64,000 nucleotides of DNA, taken from the NCBI GenBank assembly GCA_030280995.1, contig JASXTE010000009.1:310001-374000 (forward strand), read 5' to 3'. Positions 1 to 11,900 of this stretch are shown piece after piece. How positions within the stretch are numbered: position 1 is the first letter of the stretch; each line of letters begins with the position of its first letter. The position numbers were made by a program, and so were the translations under genes. Origin of the DNA: Hemileia vastatrix. Lineage: Eukaryota; Basidiomycota; Pucciniomycetes; Pucciniales; Zaghouaniaceae. The notes under the pieces were generated by a model. It did not search any database, had not been told where the DNA came from, and was given only the letters and a program-made list of their open reading frames with translations.

Positions 1-167
1 CCGAGTGTGGGCTGATGTTAAAAAAATGGACAATGAAGTGGCCTCTAAGCTTGGTAATTGAGAAAAATATGAACCCAATTGATGAAACACATGTTTTATC
101 ATTGGCCAAAATGGGTGATAATATGAAAATGTCTTCAGAGCTGGATTTACAGATGTTTTCTGCTTAA
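1..167 (+). other. Possible 3' end of an unrecognised gene
   Basis: Two short open stretches follow each other on the + strand. The first runs from the window edge to a stop near 60. The second, in another frame, contains MNPIDETHVLSLAKMGDNM and ends at TAA 165-167. Composition is protein-like, but the two frames join only through a frameshift or an unrecognised intron starting at GTAATTGAG. I do not recognise a family. It could be the broken 3' end of a host gene or transposon ORF. Confidence 0.2.
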
Positions 168-359
168 ATTATGAGTCTTCATTGGATCTCAGTATTCCCA
201 AATATTTAATATCTAAATGATTGGTAACCTTCCCATTCCAGCATCTGTGTAACTTCTATGTCATCCGTCTCAACATTTCACATTATGTTTATTACTAATC
301 AAATTATTTGATCTTTTTTTCTTTCAAAAATCAAAATATACTCTGACTACAACTATACC

Positions 360-460
360 GGAAAATTCTTGTGGTTTTCTCATCTCTTATCCCCCACCAA
401 AAACATGAGTTTATGTTGCTTTTGGCTGCAAATAAGAGGCAAGAAAACCACAAGTTTTCC
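360..460. repeat. Short fold-back (inverted repeat), MITE-like
   Basis: Arms at 360-390 and 432-460 are imperfect inverted copies about 30 bp long, both built around CTTGTGGTTTTCT and its complement, with a spacer of about 41 bp. No clear target duplication is visible. It may be a small MITE or a 3'-UTR hairpin. Confidence 0.5.
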
Positions 461-463
461 CAG

Positions 464-1466
464 ATTAGCTAACTCAAGTTTTTTTTATTTTTATTAAATA
501 TCACATGAACATGGATGTATGGATAGATGGATAGACGTGAGAGATGAAATGGTAATGATAGATAATGTATAAAGAAAAGTGAAATTACATTGTGATAAGA
601 AGCATGAGGCCAGTTATTTGATACTTTGACTTAAAACTATTTATCTACCTATCTACAGTATCTACTCTTAAAAAAAATTCTCATAATCTTGCCAACCTGT
701 CAAGCAGAAAAGTAAAACAAAAGAGAAGACCTTTTGAGAGAGTGAAATATTGGTAGGGGAATTATTAGTGTTCATCAGAAAAGAAGCATCGTGAGCCAAA
801 ATTGGAGAAGGGCAAAGAAGAGAAGTTTTTTAAATGGGAAATTGTATTGTTTGGATTGATTACCAAGAGCCATGCAAATTGTTGAAAGTTTTATGCATTT
901 CTTTGGAAGAAAGGGAAAAAAGGGACGGAGAGGAGAATTGACTAATTTGAAGAGAAAAAGTGATAAGAGCCCAGGGGAGAATGGCTTTAACAAGATTGTG
1001 TGAAGACAGTGGTACAGCTCTAGTAAGGTTTCATAGCTGTCAAATAGTATTATAAGTGGAGGGGAGAAAAAGGGAAAGGGAGGTGAGGTGATGCAACAGT
1101 GGTAAATTCAAGGGGAGGTAACTTAGGGGGACAGAATGTAAATAGGCTGAGTCTAGGGGACATGATGTAAGGGGATGATACGAGAGCAAGAGGGTATGTG
1201 ATGTAAGGGGAGGGGAAGTAGTGGGTAACAATGGATATGAAGGGGAGGACTGAGCTCAACCAGGGTCACTCCATGGTATAGACCAGAATCACAACATGGT
1301 ATCAAAAAAATCACAGGACGTCTAGTGCACACTTTTTTCCCCCTGTGCCAGATGGTTTTAGTTGTGGTGGTATAGGGAAGGAATGAGATTCACTTTTTCT
1401 AATGAAAGGATTATTATTATACTGAGTATAATTATGATTATCCTGGTTCATTAGTAGATTGGCAGT
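464..1466. other. Intergenic sequence, no gene seen
   Basis: AT-rich sequence without a convincing ORF. A purine-rich, G-cluster-rich stretch at about 1056-1260 repeats motifs such as AAGGGGAGG and GATGTAAGGGG. The short ORFs opposite it are proline/leucine-rich artefacts of this composition. Confidence 0.5.
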
Positions 1467-2611
1467 TTAAATCTTAACTTTAGTCAATCTTTGTAGCAGC
1501 TCAGAGACACTTTGATTTGTCTGGGTAAAAGATAACTTAGTTCTTGATTCAGTTTTCAATAAATGTGTTTCATACAATTTTTCCAACTCACAGAATTTGT
1601 TTGAAAGTTCATTATATTTAGTACTTAATGAATCATATTTAAGAGTTAGAGACAAATTTTCATTCTCCAATTCTTTATTACGTGTTGCCAGTTGAGAAAC
1701 ATTTAATGATAAGGATGAAATTGTATCACTTGTTAGCATAACTGTCTGTTCCTCACAATCAGTCATTCTATTCCACAATGCTGAAACAAATCCATGGACA
1801 TTTGGATTATTATTAAAACACTCCATGTCTTCCTTCTCAATTCTCTCACTCTCTTGTAAACTTCTCATCTCAGTAGTAAGTGGTGCCAACTGAGGATTAA
1901 CTGTATTATAAATACTATTGTTGTTATTGACAAAAGACAAGTCAGGTGTATCTACATTAAAACCTAATTCTCTTAAGTCCTCCTCAATTTTCTGCACAGA
2001 TTTGAAATCAATAATATTAACTAAATTGTAATTATCAGTATTGTGTTTAATCTGAGAGGGTAATCTACTTACCATGGGATTTGTGTGAGCCCTGATTTTT
2101 GGTGCCTTTGTTTTCCCTTGTAGGAGTGAACTGAGGAAGTCTGATGAGGAGGAGGATCCTTGTTGCAGTTGTGACTGGACCATTGTTGATGGAACCAATC
2201 CCACTTTCATTTGTCTACCAGTATTTTCTCCTGGGAGTGATGTGACCCTACTGGGGTAGGGGGTTGCTGACTTGGCTGGCCTTCCTTTAGATCTTCCAGT
2301 GACTGGTTCATCTACTGGAATCCTACCCTGCAATTGTTCTGTAATTGCTCTACCTGTTTGAGCATGAGAGACTTTGATTCCTTCAACTTCAGGACATGTT
2401 TTGCCAGATGGGATAGTTGATCCTGTAGAGGAGGAGACGTCATTTTATGGTAATCTTTTTTAAGTGGGCGTTTTTTTCCTCTATTCTCATTTGCTCTGCT
2501 TGGGGGTATGACTGACCCTCCATGTTTATGTCCTGGAGCAATGTTTTTGTTAACTTTAGACCTGGTATTATAAGCAGGCTTTTCAGTTACATTGTCCTGG
2601 GGAGCACTCAT
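1467..2611 (-). pseudogene. Gypsy-C-like leading ORF remnant (coiled coil, upstream of gag)
   Basis: Two overlapping frames are open: 2611-2312 (about 99 aa, starting MSAPQDNVTEKPAYNTRSK) and 2333-1467 (about 288 aa). The first ends in a leucine-rich coiled coil (PPLQDQLSHLAKHVLKLKE) that resembles PLSQQISNLSSHIKELKT in the equivalent ORF of Gypsy element IV (36884-37474). The second ends in a longer coiled coil (LATRNKELENENLSLTLKY). In element IV the same pair lies between the 5' LTR and gag. No gag, protease or RT follows towards position 1, so the element is truncated just after this ORF. The function of the protein is unknown; a structural, Gag-associated role is an inference. Confidence 0.55.
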
Positions 2612-4298
2612 ATTGATATGAATAACAATATATCATGTCTACAGAAAGGAAAAACTTTTGGAATTAGTGGATTAAAAGTATTAGCAATGTTATTACTAAT
2701 AAAAAAAGCACTGGAGCTTACCCTGAATTTAAATCTTTATTTATTTAAATAAAATGTAAGAAAAATTTGAAAAAATCTGTTAAAAATAAAATATAAGTTT
2801 AGCTAGACCTTTATAAGGGTTAATAAATAGCTTACCAAGCTTTAACCAAATACCAATTTAATTGGTTGTTTTATTGGTGACCAAATACCAAGTGAAATTG
2901 GGTTTATATTGGGTACAGTTACTACTATAAATACCTAATTTTTATTATAAAAAATTAGTACAATTATTATAAGGGTTATTTTACGCAATAACTGAGTTAT
3001 GATGACCCACTAATATGCAGAAGAACCAAATATTTGGTTTGCTTTGAGCTATACTAAAGTGAAAATCACATCTCAAGGCTTATACTAAAATAATAAGTAA
3101 AAAACTAAGGAAAGACCCCTGATTGTCAGAATATCTAGTATATAAGTATGATTTAATAGTATTTATTAATGGTCCTACTACCTATTTATAAATTATTTAG
3201 TGATTAAACCTCAGGGGAAGACTAATAAAATAGTTATTTTCAAATAAAACTCACAATACTTGGATTTAAATACGTGTTAGTGGTGGAAAATAGATGAAAA
3301 TAATATAGTTATAGCTTATATAAAGCTAATATCAATTTATAATGGCTTTATAATATATTTCTGAATAATAGTAATTGTTTTATATTGTTTATTTGAATTG
3401 TAGTAAATAAGTGGTGTCTAATAACTGCCAAAATACTCCCTTACTTATACCAAAATCCACTGGAGTGCACAGACCTTCAATCCAGATGATGTCACATCTA
3501 TCCCCAGCAATTACAACACTGTGAGGGCCCATCACCTCCTAATGGCTTCTACTTCAAGAAGATTCAACACCCAGACCTCTAGTAAGGACCCTCCATCACA
3601 ATTAATGATAACACAGACACATACCATAAATAGAAAATCCAGATAAAAGCGGATACCATAAAGAAACAGGTAAAATAACTCATCCAAAGAGAATATAATG
3701 AAACCCAAAGCATATAAAGGAAACAAATGAAATGTCCAAGCCCCCAATAGCATCCCCAAGAATCCATATTAACCCAGAAATGACCTCCCAACCCATAAAT
3801 TGGTGATTATCCATCCAAGGAAGCAGATTAAGTTGTCCAAACTGAGTGTATGCGCCTGAAATATATGTATATACTTCTGTAGGCGTTTTGAGTCCACTGG
3901 ATATGTTCATATTACCTAAAATAAGCATAAAAACAAAGGTTATAGGCTATTAAGAGTCTAAAAACCACTTATAGACCTAAATATACATAATATACTGCAT
4001 ATTTCACTGAATATGAGATTTATGTATACATATAAGCTTATGTATGTCAATAATAACTTAATATCACTTAAGATAAATATATTATGACTCCATTAACACA
4101 TTAATAAGTATTATAAGGCTATGGATAAGCTATTTAAACTACTATAATCTATATAATAGTGTAATAATTATATATATATGTAATATAATCATATATATTA
4201 TTGTTTTAACCTTATTTTAAGATATAAGCTTAATTTACTTTAGTTTATCTTATTTTAAGTATAAGAAATACTCAGTCCTAGGGATATCTAGGCTGACA
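2612..4298 (-). mobile_element. AT-rich leader and putative 5' LTR of the truncated Gypsy-C-like element
   Basis: No gene is supported here. The right edge on the minus strand starts TGTCAGCC, as the Gypsy-C LTRs do, and abuts sequence homologous to Gypsy-B gag/pro at 4299. I take 4298 as an LTR end inserted into element III. The other LTR edge and the primer-binding site cannot be placed. Short hydrophobic ORFs at 3532-3928 look spurious. Confidence 0.35.
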
Positions 4299-4818
4299 AC
4301 CTTGGTCCTAGAAGATTCTTGAGAACCAGAACCACCAACATATTTACCATTTATAGGAATAAAACCATATCCCTCACCGGAACCTCTAACTCCAGAAGAC
4401 TTTGGAAATGAAGCCCAAGAGACATCCTACTCAGAGTCAGAATCAACATCCATAGGCATTGGCTCACCATTGCTGTCTAATTCACCAAAACCAGTGGGGC
4501 TAATATGAGCAATACCCTTCTGCATCTTGTATAGCTCCTCTTTTCTGATCTTCTTCCTAGCTGCCCTCAGATTAGGATCCACCTTTGAAGAATTAGGCTT
4601 TATTTGGGCCTGAGAATTGCTCTTAGGCCTTTCCACCTTTCCTGCTTCTACATCATAAACACCAGCCAATAATTCACCACTTGAATGTCCACCACAAGAT
4701 TACAACTCCAATCCACCAAAGGAAGTAGAAAAAGAGACCTTATTAACCTCCTTCCCTTTACCCTTTAAATAATCATCTTCCTTACCAGCAGTCTTCCTCT
4801 GATTAGGAATCTCCTCAA
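4299..4818 (-). pseudogene. Gypsy-B element III, end of gag / pre-protease region (fragment)
   Basis: The frame at 4669-4427 contains KVDPNLRAARKK, KEELYKMQKGIAHISP and an acidic tail MDVDSDSE. It matches the protease-containing ORF of element II at 56393-55272 (KLDPKLSAARKR, KEELYKMQKGMADMGP, MEVDSDSEED). Reading rightwards, the gag frame of 15850-16930 resumes at 4823 immediately after the ACGTT target duplication, so this is the downstream half of element III, split by element I. An in-frame stop lies near 4700. The aspartic protease itself is missing, lost at the junction with the Gypsy-C-like LTR at 4298. Confidence 0.7.
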
Positions 4819-4823
4819 ACGTT

Positions 4824-6060
4824 ATGGTAAGGTAAACTCTTACAGTCGCCTTGCTGTAAGCAGAATCCGGAGGAGATATGTGGATTTAGCTGAAAACCCC
4901 GTCCTTCCAATAAAAATAACAAAGTAGGTGTTCTAAATCACTAAGCTAACCAATCTACTTGAATCTGATTGATAAAAATAATGAAACTCTAAAATATTTA
5001 ACGCTTATTGAGATTTAAAGAAAGTGGCTGTTGATAAAAGAAATACTGATAACAACAATTAAGGTGTACCAGTGAAAGATCTGAAAAGATTGACTTTTAT
5101 GTTTTTATAATAATTTAAATTTTTATGAGACAGCAATAATCAAGTCCCAGCGATGAAGACCTTTCTAAAGATACCCTATATGAAGTGTTATTTTAATTGT
5201 TGAGTAGTATTTCTAAAATGTTATATATAAAATATAAAGTTATAAGGGTATTACAATTTATTTAATTTGTTGAGTAATAAAAAATGAGACTGTGGTAGTT
5301 AATGATTAAGCTGTATGATGTGTCCCCCCTTCTCAATTTCGAGTTTGAGAAGCGCTTAAGTATTCCTAGTCACGTGCCTAAGTTTTCCCCTCCAGAGCTC
5401 TTCCAGAGTCAATCCAGAGCCCGTAAGGAGTCCGTACGGAGCCGAAGCGGAGTCCGTACGGAGTCGAAGCGGAGTCCGAACGGAGTCCGTACGGAGTCGA
5501 AGCGGAGTCCGAACGGAGTCCGTACGGAGTCGAAGCGGAGTCCGAACGGAGTCCGTACGGAGTCAAAGCGGAGTCCGTCCGGACTTCCGGACTCAAATTA
5601 GAACCTTAAAACTATAATAAAAAATCTAGAAAAATTACACATAATAGAGCTACTTCCCCTTTACATACCAAACTAATTTTCGTAGTCTGCGCAGCTCTAA
5701 TTACCCCGTGAAAATTCATCAAAGTTAAGTAATTTTTTGAAAACGTAAATATTTCTATAAAACTTTAAAATTCATTTAAAAATATAAGAAAAATAGTAAA
5801 AATTCTGGGAAAATTTCCCAAGGTTCTTGAGTGACTCGACTTAATACTTATAAATTTTTCAGACCGTAAAAATAAGTTTTCTCCGTAAAATAAATTGTTT
5901 TCGTGTAGGCATTTGCTCGTGACCAATTTCTTCATATTTAAAACTCAAATAAATTAAATAAAACCCTTTTATATAAAAAAAAAATAATAACGCCAATCTT
6001 GCACGCCATAATAACTCCATTTACGTACTTAGGTGCCGTACTAAACTTTAGGCTACCACA
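4824..6060 (-). repeat. 3' LTR of Gypsy-A element I
   Basis: 1237 bp, almost identical to 14696-15844 except for a longer internal minisatellite. Its outer edge abuts ACGTT. Small ORFs within it are artefacts of the minisatellite. Confidence 0.93.
5413..5591. repeat. GC-rich minisatellite in the 3' LTR (33-bp unit)
   Basis: A 33-bp unit built from TCCGTACGGA (a perfect palindrome), GTCGAAGCGGA and GTCCGAACGGA repeats about four times plus partial copies. It is a GC-rich island in otherwise AT-rich LTR. The same block in the other LTR (15287-15377) is about 88 bp shorter. Confidence 0.9.
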
Positions 6061-6070
6061 TCCTCCCTCC
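6061..6070 (-). promoter_or_regulatory. Polypurine tract of Gypsy-A element I
   Basis: The minus-strand sequence GGAGGGAGGA directly precedes the 3' LTR, the expected site of plus-strand DNA priming. Element II has the same tract at 45741-45750. Confidence 0.75.
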
Positions 6071-6735
6071 AATCGAGAATGTCCCCATTCTTATAACTTT
6101 GCATAAGTGGTTGAGCAATTCCAAAAGAATTATCTTTTTCAATAAAGTAATTTGATAAATTTGTTTTAGCTGGTCTTCTTTTAAATCTTTATAATAAAAA
6201 AAACGTTCTTTCTTCTTCTCTGGCTTGATATAACATAAAATAAAATAAAATAAATCTTGTGATGATTCCACTACTGAGAGCAAGGTTTGAATCCCTTCAG
6301 ACTCCCATATACCAGTCTTCCTTCTTGTCACAGCATTGAGAGAGTGGATCTTCCTATGAGCCGAATACTCCTGATTCCAACCTCATAGGGCCCCCCACTG
6401 AGCCGAATTCTATGATTCCAATCTCGCCATAAGGTCCTCCAAGCTTCACACCAAAAAAAATGGCCTAACTATGAGGCACTAAAAAAAAATCATTCCCTAA
6501 AATCCAACTACCATCCTAACTTCTGATTCCTTCATCACAATTTTCAAACTTTGCTATACAGCAAACCCATAAAATACTTTTGCTAGGCTTCCAATAATAA
6601 TATTAACTTTAGACCATGTTAAAGCGCCACAAATTTCACCTAATTAACCATTATGCTTTCCTTAGCATCATCACCACCTAAAATTTTAGCCTCCTAAAGC
6701 TTATCAACACCCAATTCCAGAAATAATTGAATAAC

Positions 6736-7476
6736 CAGTTTAGAGTCTTAGTGGACAGTGATAAATTAAAAGATTGAATTGAGTTATCCAAACAAGATTG
6801 ACATTCCAATTTAAAGTCTTGGTGGACCAAACTTATAATCGATTGCCAGTTTATGGTCTTGGTGGACCAAAGATCATTTAGGTGCATAAATAACTTGATA
6901 AATTCCTAAGTAAGGCCTAGGCTTGACCAAAGATTGAATAAATTTGATAATCCAGTTTAATGTCATAGTGGACCAAACATTTGATCGACAAGTAATCCAG
7001 TATAAGGCCATAGTGGTCCAACGAATGTTGAATTATCCTGCAGATATTAATTTTCCAGTTTAAAGTCATAGTGGACTAAAAAATGAATGAACTACCAGTT
7101 TAAAGTCATGGTGGACCAAACATTTAATCGATAAGAAATCCAGTTTAAGGTCATGGTGGACCCAGCACATGATAATAGTCCAGTTTAAGGTCTTGGTGGA
7201 CCTAACATTTGATAACACTCCAGTTTAAGGTCTTGGTGGACCTAACATTTGATTTATATAAAAAAAATCGTCTCCAAAAATATCCATAAAATCTTGAACA
7301 TCCTTGAAATTCAGTTTAAAGTCTTGAAGGACTAACAGCTCCATTATAAAATCTTTAATGAAAGTCTTGAAAATTAGCCAGTTTAAAGTCTTGGAGGACT
7401 AACAGATCCAAAATACGTAAAAAAAAAAACTTAAAGAACGTCTTGAACAGTAGCCAGTTTAAAGTCTTGGAGGACT
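6736..7476 (-). repeat. Array of 22-nt covarying hairpin repeats (13 copies)
   Basis: Copies start at about 6736, 6807, 6847, 6953, 6999, 7056, 7096, 7141, 7181, 7221, 7312, 7379 and 7455. On the + strand each is CAGTTTA(A/T) followed by a 4-nt stem, a 6-nt loop and the complementary stem. Stems include AGTC/GACT and GGTC/GACC, so paired bases change together. Loops are TTGGTG, ATGGTG, ATAGTG, TTGAAG and TTGGAG. Spacing is irregular (about 30-100 nt), so this is a dispersed repeat rather than a plain tandem one. Confidence 0.9.
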
Positions 7477-7599
7477 AACAGATATCTTGAAGTAAAATCC
7501 CATTGGTATTGAGTTCTCCTAGACCCTGTTTCCTGTCTAAACTAAATGAATAAAACTAAAAAGAATGAAAACTAAAAAAAATAAAACTAAGAAATATAA

Positions 7600-7820
7600 T
7601 AATAATTTTGATTTAATTAATTAATTTTAATTTTAATTTTAATTTTAATTTTTTTTTTTTTATTTTTTTTTTTTTATTATTTTTATTTTATTATTTTTTT
7701 TTTATTATTTATTTTATTTTTATTTTATTTTTATTTTTATTTTTATTATTATTTATTTTTTTTTTTTTTTTAAATTTTATTTTATTTTTTTTTTTTTTTT
7801 AAATTTTAAATAAAAGATTT
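7600..7820. repeat. AT simple-sequence tract
   Basis: Mixed ATTTT, ATTTTT and poly(T) runs. It occupies the same relative place as the much larger (TTTTTA)n tract of element VI at 62088-63456, upstream of the GATGAGCC hairpin motif. Confidence 0.8.
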
Positions 7821-8618
7821 TAGAAATGATAGTTTTTGAAATAAAAGTTAAAATATAATTTTTGAAGAAAGATAAAAGAATGTGAAAAGAAAGATAAAAA
7901 AAGTACTAAAAAAAAAAATTTTAAAATAAAATTTTAAAAGATGCCCCCCGGCCATTTGATGAGCCGTACCCTTGACATCATACCCACATCCAAGTGCAAC
8001 TTGATGTGGTTACACAATTTTGAGAAATTGAAAATAAAAGAAAATAAATGAAAGTTTTTAGAAGATAATTTTTATAATGATGATCACTGGGTGGGCTCCC
8101 TCCAATTTATAAAAATGATTAGAGACCACCAGTGAGCATCACCATTACAATAATTCATAATATATATTAAAGAAAAGAAATCACAATCTAACATAAAAAA
8201 AATCAAAAACAAAATAAAATAAAAAAAATCTTGAATCCGGCGTGGAGAGCGGTGTCTCTTGATTCGTTCCAGTTTATAGTCTTAGTGGACTTCCTAAAGT
8301 TAAAAGACAAAGCCAGGATTCAACTAGAAACAGGGAAAATTTTGGAAACGAACATTATGGGGTAATTGTGTATAGAGCAGCCAGCCCATCAATTACCCCC
8401 ACACTTGCCAATATTTAATTAAGAAGGTTCCCCTGTGAACACTTCTTCCAATAAAATTTAAAAAAAATTTCCAACACTATCTTCACCCATATTTTAAGAA
8501 TTTTAAGTTTTTGAACATTTCAAAGAGGGTCTTCTTGAATTTCGTTAAGTTTCATCATAGTTTCGTCGACCATATACAGTGTAATGATAGTAAAGTATTT
8601 TTTGATAAAAAAAGAAGA

Positions 8619-8930
8619 TAGTTTATCCTCGTTGCGGAGGTCGTCATAAAATTTCGTAGATATCTTAGTTTATCCTCATTGCGGAGGTATCCATAAAATT
8701 TGATAAACGTCATTAAAATTGTAGTTTATCCTCATTTCGGAGTTATCCATATAATTTCATAAATGTCATAGTTTATCCTCATTGCGGAGGATCCATAAAA
8801 TTTAAGAAGTTTCATAGTTTATCCTCATTGCGGAGGAATCCATAAAGTTTCATTGATATCATAGTTTATCCTCATTGCGGAGGAATCCGTAAAATTTCAT
8901 CAATATCATAGTTTATCCTCATTGCGGAGG
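8619..8930 (-). repeat. 47-bp tandem array of the CCTC/GAGG hairpin repeat (7 copies)
   Basis: Hairpin cores start at about 8619, 8666, 8722, 8769, 8815, 8862 and 8909 with spacings of 47, 56, 47, 46, 47 and 47 bp. On the + strand each core is TAGTTTAT, then CCTC, a loop ATTGCG (variants GTTGCG, ATTTCG), then GAGG. The spacers resemble one another (CCATAAAATTTCAT). The last copy overlaps the end of the pol ORF, where it encodes LRNEDKL just before the stop. Confidence 0.92.
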
Positions 8931-11900
8931 AAGACTTCGGCACTCCTGGTGCCTCTAGGATAGAACCGTTTCACTTGATCGGCCGCTACCCTCTTCTTTA
9001 ATACTACTCCATCCAACTCTTCTAGCACATATGAACCGCCGGAAACTTGCTCCTTGATTTTATACGGTCCATTCCACCTATCTGCAAACATTTTTCCCCA
9101 CTGACTTTCCAAACTCCTATTATACACCAGGACCATATCTCCTGGGTTCAAAGGTTTCCTTAATCGATGTGCCAACCGCTCATCCCAATATCTAACTGAT
9201 TGATTTCGGATCTTCATCATCCGCGAATATGCCTTTTCTAAATATTCTTCTTTCTTTTCTAGCTGCATCATTCTTGCACACAATAATTCTTCTGTAGTTT
9301 TGACCGTGTCCCAGTCAACTCCAAGATATGATTCAGCTTCTAAATCAACCGGTAAAACTGCTTTCTGTCCAAAAACAAGTTCATAAGGTGAAAATCCGGT
9401 CGTCCTTTTGGCAGTGATTCGATCAGCAAATAAAACTAAAGGTAAATAGTGCCTCCATTTTTCGGCACTTGTCCCACACATTTTAACTAAAGCATCCTTA
9501 ATAACTTGATGCCCTCTTTCAACCATGCCTTCAGCTTCAGGATAATATGGGGTTGCTACCCTAACCTTTGATCCAACTTTCAATACAGCCTCTTTAAACT
9601 CTGTCCCAAATTCAGGGCCTCCATCTACCATTACCAACTTCATCACCCCATACCTATATACCCAATTATTCAAAAAAAATTCTGCCACATTTTTGGCAGT
9701 TAAATTAATAAGAGGCGCTGCCTCTACCCAACCAGATAAATCATCTCTGGCCACAATTAAATATTTATACCGTCCCTCTTTTATATGAACGGCATCTAAA
9801 CTAACTCTCCCAAAGAGCGTATATTCACCGGTCGCGCGTCCAGGTTCTTTTGGCCTTAAATAACTTCGTCTTTGACATTCTTCGCATGACTGAACCCACT
9901 GTTTAACAGCCATCTTCATGCCAGGCCACCAAAATCGATCAGAAATTCTTCTAAACGTTTCTCCCACGCCTCTATGCCCGAGATCTTCATGCAGTGATTT
10001 CAAAACTAATTCTTGCCCCTTCTGTTGAGTTATAACTACTTGAGGATTTGGATACCTCCTCCTCATTAAACGTCGACCAGATAGGTAAAACGTAGATGAC
10101 TTCCTCTTGATAGCCACCCATTCATCGTCTTCACAATCTTCTGGCCTCTCTAAAGTCAACAAATATTTGACTAACAAAAAATAAAAACCAGTCTGACCCC
10201 AGACTTCATCTTGAAAATTGATTAATATAACATCAATAGGGACTTCTCTATCACCAATATCACCTGCACATGAATGAGCCAATAATCGTTGACCCCTAAA
10301 TAAATCTTTAATCGAGCTATGTCGAAGTTTTTTTTCTGAACCTTTGGATCCTTCGAAAACCGTATTTGAAAATACCTCTTTCTCTTTATCCACCCTTTTA
10401 TTTAAATTCTCTAATTCTCCAACATATACACCATTCCTTAATTTACTACTATCCCACACTACCAATCCATCTTCCTCTACATACACCACATCTTCTTCTA
10501 CCTCCTCTCTGCCGAATTTATCTACACCTTTTCCAACACCTTTATTAACATAAAAACTATTTTCCAGTTTATCCTCTTGGTGGAGGTCATCAACACCATA
10601 ATCTAAACACATTAGTCCTGCCAGTTTAACCTCATGGGGGAGGTATGGAAAGTCTTCAGCTCCTTTAGTGCTGGCTTTGATAATAGGTATATCTTCATCG
10701 AACTCTTCTGAGTCGGAATCTTCTTCAGTGGGTGGTCTCCTTGATAAACCGTCTGGCATAGTAAAAGTTTTGCCAGGCTTATGAACTAAATCAAACGAAA
10801 AATGTTGAATAAAAGCTACCCATCTCGTCATGGGTGCATTTGGTAAACTTGGGGAATTAATCATCTGGATTAACGATTTCGCATCCACTTGCAACTCAAA
10901 ATATTGCCCCCACAAAATATGCTGAAGTTTCTTCAGTATTTTCGCCACACCACATAATTCCAATTTTGGTTGAGAATATCTTGATTCGACCTCAGTAAAT
11001 ACCACAGATTCATACCTAACTGGCCTGATGTAACCAGCTTTATCCATCTGAGACAAAACCGCCCCAGCTGCAACCTGACTTGAATCAACTGCTAAATAAA
11101 TTCTGCCAGCATCTTTTCCATAATCCAACTTGTGCAGGACTAAATCCTTCCCCACAACCTCCTTCAACTTCACAAACGCCTTCTCACACTCTTCATCCCA
11201 CTCCCAGTCTGCATCCTTTCTCGTTAACCGTCTCAATGGAGCTGCCAATGAAGAAAAGTCCTTGATAAACATTCTAACATATACACAAACGCCTAAAAAC
11301 CCTCTAACTTCGGTCGTATTCTTGGGTCTTGGCCAGGACTGAATTTTGTTAACTTTCTTCTTGGACATAATCCTACCCTCTCTACATACCACATGGCCTA
11401 ATATTTCTAAGGCTGGCACACAACAGGAAAATTTTGAACCTGAAATAGTTAAACCAGCCTCTTCAATTCGAAACAAGATTCTTTCTAAAGTAATTGCAAA
11501 CTCCCAAATGAATTTGCGTATCCCGGGATTCTCTTCCAACACCTGGTTATCATAGTCGGTTGTTGGTCCCTTAATTCCTCCATCATCTATAAAGATTCCA
11601 GCATATTGTGGAATTTCATCTTGAAGGATCCAAGCCATTTGAGCTTGATAAACTGCAACTGAATTTGTTGCTCCTTGAGGTAATCTTGTTAACTGTAAAC
11701 GTCCAAGTGGTGTATCAAATGTAGTGAGAGGCCTTGAGTCCGGATGTAACTCTCTCTCATCATATCCACCCATAATATCTCCCAAACCATAACACACTCT
11801 CCCTGCAAACGCTTCAACAAACTCCTCAGCACTAGGTGGTATCCCAGCATCCTTTATTGTAACCCTATTTAATTCCCTAAGATCATGAACAACTCTAAGC

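Larger units (their letters stand above)
6071..8618 (-). other. Long 3' noncoding region of Gypsy-A element I with hairpin repeats
   Basis: No ORF is supported. The region holds the 22-nt hairpin repeat array (6736-7476, another copy at 8270-8291), a T/A simple-sequence block (about 7616-7810), and three longer conserved inverted motifs. These are a GATGAGCC...CACATC/GATGTG motif at 7944-8015, a pair GATCACTGGGTGG / CCACCAGTGAGCATC at about 8082-8147, and GGGGTAATTG...CAATTACCCC at 8359-8400. The same motifs recur in the 3' regions of Gypsy-B elements II and VI. Together they suggest a structured RNA segment at the end of the genomic transcript. Confidence 0.7.

Noticed and set aside
3532..3928. 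Hydrophobic ORFs that might encode membrane peptides
   Set aside because: Three overlapping short frames in AT-rich DNA of the putative LTR/leader, with no conservation seen.
5302..5601. 99-aa repeat protein (SKRSPNGVRTE units)
   Set aside because: It is the translated LTR minisatellite; the other LTR has fewer units and there is no independent support.
8619..8930. CRISPR-like array (about 22-nt repeats with about 25-nt spacers)
   Set aside because: Spacers are similar to each other, the array lies in a eukaryotic retrotransposon and overlaps its pol gene, and the repeat is also dispersed elsewhere. It is a tandem expansion, not CRISPR.
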